From positions 84,125,230 through 84,189,229 of the forward strand of contig CM030363.1 in the NCBI GenBank assembly GCA_017893485.1: a stretch of 64,000 bases of DNA, written 5' to 3'. Made by a program: the position numbers and the translations under genes. The notes below the pieces were generated by a model. That model was not told where the DNA came from. It saw nothing but the letters and a program-made list of their open reading frames with translations, and did no database searches. The stretch comes from Hemerocallis citrina (Eukaryota; Streptophyta; Magnoliopsida; Asparagales; Asphodelaceae). Within the stretch, counting starts at the first letter, position 1. Each line of letters starts with the position of its first letter. Of this stretch, positions 59,493 through 64,000 are shown piece by piece.

Positions 59493-59682
59493 TTTACAAA
59501 AATAAGGAGAGAGACTGACCTTGAAGTGACTAGTGCGGTCGGAAAAGATCGCCGGAGCTTAAAATGCCTTGCCACGACAGCTAACAGTACCACCCAAGAG
59601 CTAAAAACTTCGCTGCTAAGGAGTAAAACCAAGAGTGAGAAAGTGAAAGTGAGAAATGAGGTTAAGTGTTGAGGGGTGAAAA

Positions 59683-59688
59683 CTTATA
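59683..59688 (-). promoter_or_regulatory. TATA box of the Tat antisense gene
   Basis: TATAAG in CTATAAGTTTTCACCCC on the minus strand, about 190 bp upstream of the ATG at 59492. A matching box precedes the degraded antisense gene at 2614. Confidence 0.6.
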
Positions 59689-59839
59689 GTAAAAGAAAAG
59701 CCTCTTGGGCTTTGTAACGTAAGGGCGCAACTCTTGGGCCTCCCTTGAAGAGTTACGAAAGCCCAAACGACTAAGTAACGAAGAGCGGCAACTGTTAGCT
59801 AAGGAAGTGACGTTTCGATGCAAGTAAAACCGCTCGGCA

Positions 59840-60558
59840 CCCCTGGAACCAAAATCCGAGCGACAGGCGATCCGACCTTAACAACCAAGAGGATAGCTCG
59901 GATTCCAAGCAAGTGCCAATCCGAGCTGCAAATTGGAGAAAAACAACTTTTTCCCTCAAAATTCGCGTAAGATTTCGATCGGACGGCTCAGATCATGCCA
60001 GCACCACTAAACGACAAGATAGTGTTTTCTTGATAACTGAGCCAGCCTCGAGATCTGTGCCATCATCCAACGGCTCCGATCGCCCCACGTCCCTCGGGAC
60101 CAAAATCCAAGCGACAGGCGATCCGACCTCAACAACCAAGAAGATAGCTCGGATTCCGAGCAAGTGCCAATCCGAGCTGCAAATTGGAGAAAAACGACTT
60201 TCTCCTCAAAATTCGCGTAAGATTTCGATCGGACGACCCAGATCGTGCCAGCACCACTAAACAACAAGATAGTGTTTTCTTGGGAACTGAGCCAGCCTCG
60301 AGATCTGTGCCATCATCCAACGGCTCCGATCGCCCCACGTCCCTCGGAACCAAAATCCGAGCGACAGGCGATCCGACCTCAACAACCAAGAGGATAGCTC
60401 GGATTCCGAGCAAGTGCCAATCCGAGCTGCGAATTGGAGAAAAAATAACTTTCCCCTCAAAATTCGCGTAAGATTTCGATGGGACGGTCCAGATCGTGCC
60501 AGCACCACTACACGACAAGATAGTGTTTTCTTAAGAACTGTGCCCGCCTCGAGATTCG
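59840..60558. repeat. 250-bp tandem repeat, about 2.9 units
   Basis: AAAATCC(G/A)AGCGACAGGCGA starts at 59851, 60102 and 60352 (251 and 250 bp). Units are about 95 percent alike by eye. The array runs straight into the 3' LTR, and open frames inside it are repeat artefacts. Confidence 0.95.
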
Positions 60559-61120
60559 CGTCCAAATCAGGAACGAATCTTAAATCCTAGGGGTAAAATG
60601 GTAATTTCGCCTACCTAATGGGTCCGAAGCGGGTACTGGTTCTCCTCCTGAAAGACCCATTAACCCGCGAACGGATCCATATCCAACTGGGTACGGGTTT
60701 TTACTCGCTGCAAACCTGGTCCAGCAGGATAGAATTAGGGTTTCTAATTAATCCTAATCGACGGCCCTGATTCATATCTATCTTTTCACTGGGAATTAGG
60801 GATTACATTCCTTATCTAAACATAGGGATTACATGTCTAATTCGATCCCAAAGGCGGCTATAAATACCCCTCATCCATCACCATTAAGAGGTAATCAATC
60901 TTTTGCCAATTTATGCTCTCTCATAATCATTCCTGATTACTGACTTGAGCGTCGGAGGGTGCGTCGCCGGGATCAACCCCGGTGTCTCGCACTTTTTGTA
61001 GGTGAATGGCGGGAGTCAACGGTCAAACTCCGGCAGAACAGGTTTCAGGTTTGCTATTCAAGTTTTCCAAGAATCCACAAATATTATCTGTCTACCCCCA
61101 CACCAGATTTAGCGGTAACA
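60559..61120 (+). repeat. 3' LTR of the Tat element, 5' end missing
   Basis: Colinear with 48731-49291 from CGTCCAAATCAGG to AGCGGTAACA and followed by AATAC. The first 31 bp of the LTR and any polypurine tract are absent; the 250-bp array abuts it directly. Confidence 0.92.
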
Positions 61121-61125
61121 AATAC

Positions 61126-61985
61126 CAATACACATAATTTTATCGCGAATATGAAAAATATCACAAATTTCTAAAATACAGTTTGCTATTTCAGTGCCAC
61201 TATGGGAATAGGGCAACGCGGCAAGTGATATGATTCTTTTTTGAAGAATCCAATCATTATCGATCTAATGACAGGTTATTCCCATCATTGGAATATTGTT
61301 GACACTCGTCCAACAATCCGAAGTTAAACTAACTCTACAAGTTAAACTCCATAAAATTGCAATCAAAGCGTTCTTAATTTCATTGTACACTTTAAAACAA
61401 TCCGATTTGCAAGTATTTCTCAGAATTCTTCTAAAATGTGGGTTTAAGGACGTTTGATTAAAATTTTCCAAGTCCCTACTCTCGGGATAGAAAAATGGTA
61501 AGTCTTCCTTTATTACTAATCGGGATCATAAGGGTGGCTATCAACTAGACCGGTCCTAGGGTTGATTTTTTGTTGGTCGGGTAGGTCAACAAGAAGGTCT
61601 TTATGGTTATGTTGGATGTGTCTACTAATTGTACCGGTGCCATCACCCCTCTTGAATTTGTATGCCTTAGAACATGATTTACAAACTTTCAAACCTATAC
61701 CCAGATTTTCTTTGTCTGGGATAAAATCGTAAAATTTATGCCAATCACTACTTTTCCCTCTACTTTTCCTACCACTACAGGGTTGTGTTGTTTCAGTTGG
61801 TTGTTCTTCTTCTTCTTCTTCTTATAATTGTATGTCTCCTACAACCTCATCGTTGTACCCCATTGTTGGGTAGGAGGATCATGGTAATCTTCGGCAGGCT
61901 CACAAATTGGGAAAATTGGTGGCCTACGGGAAGTGCCGGTGGAATCTTGCCCACTTTGGCTACGACCGCTACCGCGTGATATAGA
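61126..61985 (-). pseudogene. hAT transposase, N-terminal part with BED zinc finger
   Basis: Minus strand: SSDWHKFYDFI, the BED finger CKSCSKAY...GTGTISRHIQHNH (61683-61603, CCHH spacing), a TAA near 61515, FPIPESRDLENFNQTSL-like sequence to ALIAILWSLTCRVSLTSDCW (first catalytic Asp region, about 61300), and GTEIANCILEICDIFHIRDK leading to KIMCIGI at the Tat insertion. The frame joins that of 48699 after one AATAC is removed. A Glu-rich run (61800-61825) and a stop near 61850 mark the N-terminal side, where the start is unclear. Confidence 0.85.
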
Positions 61986-62854
61986 CAAATGTAGTAATGT
62001 ATATAAAAAAAACTACACAATGTTAGAGCGATGAGTTATAAAAAAAAATCAAGAAAACAAGAGGGTTGAGATAGAGAAGATCAAAAAACCAACAAAAATT
62101 ATAACTACAACAAAAATTAAATAAGAAGAGAGGTATGAAATTTTGATACCGTTCACCGTGGATACGCGTATCTAAAAAAATCCGTGAAAATAAGAATAGA
62201 AGTAGAAGTAGAAATAAGCAATTCCGGAATTGAAGTGTTGAGGAGAGCTTGAAGGAGAGATGAAGACTTGATCACTTGGAGTTGGACGAGAGTTGAAGAG
62301 TTGAAGACGTTGTTGAATTTTGATTTCGATACGATTGGAATTTGATCTTGTATATGCCTTCAAGAATTGCTTGTTCAATACTTCAATTGTTCACAAATTG
62401 CTTAGAAATGAGTTATAATAGTAGAGAGGGTAAGATAGAATTTTGTGAATTTTTTTATGGGGTTTTGGGGGGTATTTAATGGCTAAAAATTAAAAAAACA
62501 AAAAAATGGCAATTAGAGCCATTGAGGGCTCTCTGGACAATAGTGCTCAATGGCACGTTTCGACCCGTTGGGCCCGCGGGTCAACGGTCGACCCGGGGCG
62601 AGTCGAACGTTTGACCCATTCGGGTCTAATGGTTCGCAACCCGGGGGTCGACCCGCGGGTTGGCGGGCAGATTGGGTTTTTTAAATGGGTTCGCGGGCCA
62701 GGTTGCGCGGGTTGGATCCGTTAATTTCGAGACCCGGGTCTACCCATTACTGTTCACGGGTTCGACCCGAACCCGAACCACCGTTTCGCAGGCCGAGTTG
62801 TACGTGTGGGTTGCGGGTGGGTCGGCAGTTCACCCGACCCACTTGCCATCCCTA
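61986..62854 (-). other. 5' region and right terminus of the hAT element
   Basis: AT-rich promoter or leader region followed by GC-rich subterminal repeats (62560-62835: GGGTCGACCCGCGGG-type motifs) and the terminal TIR ending 62854. No gene is supported here. Confidence 0.7.
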
Positions 62855-62862
62855 GCTACACC

Positions 62863-62954
62863 AATTGTGTTGATCTCAATTTTTCCAACCCTCATTACCT
62901 CTCATGTTGTTCCCAGTCAGGAAAACAACCTAGGATATTTAGGCGGTCAGTTTA
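62863..62954 (+). pseudogene. Extra Sirevirus ORF, continuation after the hAT
   Basis: With one 8-bp duplication removed, the frame from 46794 continues as NCVDLNFSNPHYLSCCSQSG and RIFRRSV, open until the family-B LTR at 62955. Frame continuity across a 16-kb insertion supports a coding past. Confidence 0.45.
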
Positions 62955-64000
62955 TGTCACGTCCCGCTTCCCAAAAAGAGAATACGGAATACGCATACGT
63001 GACTAAGCCCAGTGAATGATTTTCATCATCCATAAACTGTTCGGAATCTTTACAATATTTCACAAGAATGATCAGAGTCGAAAGTAAGAAAAGTCAACCA
63101 AGTATGCATATATGAATCAAAATACCAACAAGAATACTTGAAACCAAAACATATTAATCTCAAATAAACCAGATCTGAATAAGTCAAAATCTTGGGTCAC
63201 TTTGCCCAAATACAAAATAATCCAAGTAATCATGTATAATTGTTCAAATACGCAACAAGAAAAAAAATTAATAGATATAGCAAAATCTCCAGCAGCTAGT
63301 ATCTCATATCACCAACTCCATATGGCAACTATTCTCCAAAAATCTGCAATTTAAGAAATTGCAGAAAGAGAAAAAAGAAAATAAAATGCCCGTCAATGTA
63401 AGTTACGGGCCGCTTGTAGGGCAGGATACAAGTACATGGGAAAAGATAACTAATAACATGGAATAGGCATGATAACAAAATATAACGACTAGCATGACAA
63501 CATGAACAAGTGTAAGTGGCATGTATTAAGTGTCAAGTAAACAAGTATCATATAAACAAGTATCAAGTATCAAGTGTCAAGTATCAAGTATCAAGTATCA
63601 AGTACAAGTAACAAGTAGCAAGTGTCAAGTATCAAGTAACAGGTAACATGTGTCCAGAATCAAGTATCATGTACAAGTCTTGTATTTATTACTATCTAGG
63701 TAGCAATTCATGTGTCCCGGTTTTTACTACATGGTTTCTACATACATGCAAATTTCATTTAGGCCTGGTGGTGGGTTTCTATAGGGCCGTGTACTCAGGC
63801 ATCAAGTCAAGTAACAAGTATCAAGCACGAGTCACGTAATCGTGAACACGTGACAGCAAGTAGTATCAAGCATGAATCATGTAGTAATGAGACATGGTAA
63901 CAAGTAGTAACAAGCATGAATCATGTAGTCATGAAACATGGAGGTATATAGTATAACAAGCATGAATCATGTAGTCATGAAATATGGCGGCATATAGTAT
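62955..64000 (-). repeat. LTR, family B, third copy, runs off the window
   Basis: The left end TGTCACGTCCCGC is the inverse of GGGACGTGACA and matches 4107 onward with small indels. It has AAGTATC/AAGTGTC short tandem repeats (63530-63660) and CATGAATCATGTAGTCATGA units near 63860-64000. The left flank GTTTA would be the target duplication if the right end shows the same. Confidence 0.85.

Larger units (their letters stand above)
48700..61120 (+). mobile_element. Tat-lineage Ty3/gypsy retrotransposon with antisense genes (12.4 kb)
   Basis: Bounded by 5-bp duplications AATAC (48695-48699 and 61121-61125). Order: 5' LTR, PBS, gag, protease, RT, RNase H, a second archaeal-type RNase H, integrase, 115-bp repeats, antisense genes, 250-bp repeats, 3' LTR. 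The extra RNase H and the antisense ORF before the 3' LTR define Tat elements. Stops and frameshifts occur throughout pol; several fit C-to-T or G-to-A decay (for example Trp to TAG at 52237 and 54408). The LTRs differ at roughly 28 of 561 aligned positions by eye, about 5 percent. Confidence 0.95.
46893..62854 (-). mobile_element. hAT-superfamily DNA transposon, interrupted by a Tat retrotransposon
   Basis: Ends are TAGGGTTGGCATTCGGGTCG (46893) and, inverted, TAGGGATGGCAAGTGGGTCG (62854). The flanking 8-bp duplications are GTTACACC (46885-46892) and GCTACACC (62855-62862), 7 of 8 matching. Without the Tat insertion the element is about 3.5 kb, a usual autonomous hAT size. Both ends have GC-rich GGGTCGGGCC-type subterminal repeats. 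The minus strand encodes the transposase, with BED finger, DDE core and hAT C-terminal dimerisation region, carrying several stops. Confidence 0.9.
37980..62954 (+). mobile_element. Sirevirus-type Ty1/copia element, decayed and heavily interrupted
   Basis: Plus-strand order: gag (about 38036-39715), protease-integrase (39716-41000), LTR D insertion, duplicated RNase H ends and an RT remnant (44751-46237), palindrome arrays, then an extra ORF (46794-46892, resuming 62863-62954). The long gag with a C-terminal coiled coil and two CCHC fingers, and an ORF after pol, fit Sireviruses. Its LTRs are not identified; the left side is lost at the family-B LTR and the right at 62955. Confidence 0.72.

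Noticed and set aside
59913..60565. Several open frames of about 100 codons on both strands
   Set aside because: They repeat with the 250-bp tandem unit and have no domain.

Overview
This window is nuclear DNA of a flowering plant and consists almost entirely of nested transposable elements. Markers are chromodomain and Tat-type Ty3/gypsy elements, a Sirevirus-type Ty1/copia element, hAT, CACTA and PIF/Harbinger-like DNA transposons, tRNA-iMet primer sites, GT..AG introns and AT-rich microsatellites. The species cannot be named from the sequence. I found no host protein-coding gene, no tRNA or rRNA gene and no CRISPR array.

Layout. 1-1130: inner part and terminus of a CACTA element. 1134-2430: 64-bp minisatellite next to a decayed antisense gene (aORF, PF04195-like) of an old minus-oriented Tat element (2614-8935), split by a solo LTR of 'family B' (4107-8021, TSD GATGG). 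9499-9914 and 24593-24772: pieces of a second aORF, separated by a minus-oriented chromovirus (9915-24592: RNase H, integrase, chromodomain and a 3' LTR). That LTR is itself split by TR-GAG1 (11451-20338, TSD GGTTA), a plus-strand element that keeps LTRs and gag but no pol. 24773-26211: truncated hAT-like element carrying an inverted repeat with two divergent snRNA-type promoters. 26215-34200: TR-GAG2, a second gag-only element on the minus strand with about 3.2-kb LTRs, a palindrome array, a higher-order repeat and a PIF-like insertion. 34201-37979: second family-B LTR, truncated. 37980-46892, resuming at 62863: a decayed Sirevirus with gag, protease, integrase, RT and RNase H remnants and an extra ORF, broken by LTR 'D' (41001-44750). 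46893-62854: an hAT transposon inserted in the extra ORF (8-bp TSD). Its transposase gene is split by a 12.4-kb Tat retrotransposon (48700-61120, TSD AATAC) with gag-pol forward and antisense genes reverse. 62955-64000: third family-B LTR, running off the window.

Order of events. The nesting gives relative ages: Sirevirus, then hAT, then Tat; old Tat, then chromovirus C, then TR-GAG1; family-B LTR, then TR-GAG2, then the PIF-like element. Every coding region carries stops or frameshifts, so no element looks autonomous. The signals most worth a second look are the paired GTCGAC palindromes (78-bp period, 20-bp offset), the divergent snRNA-type promoter pair, the shared stop at one conserved Gln codon in both gag-only elements, and the conserved antisense promoters and introns of the Tat aORFs.
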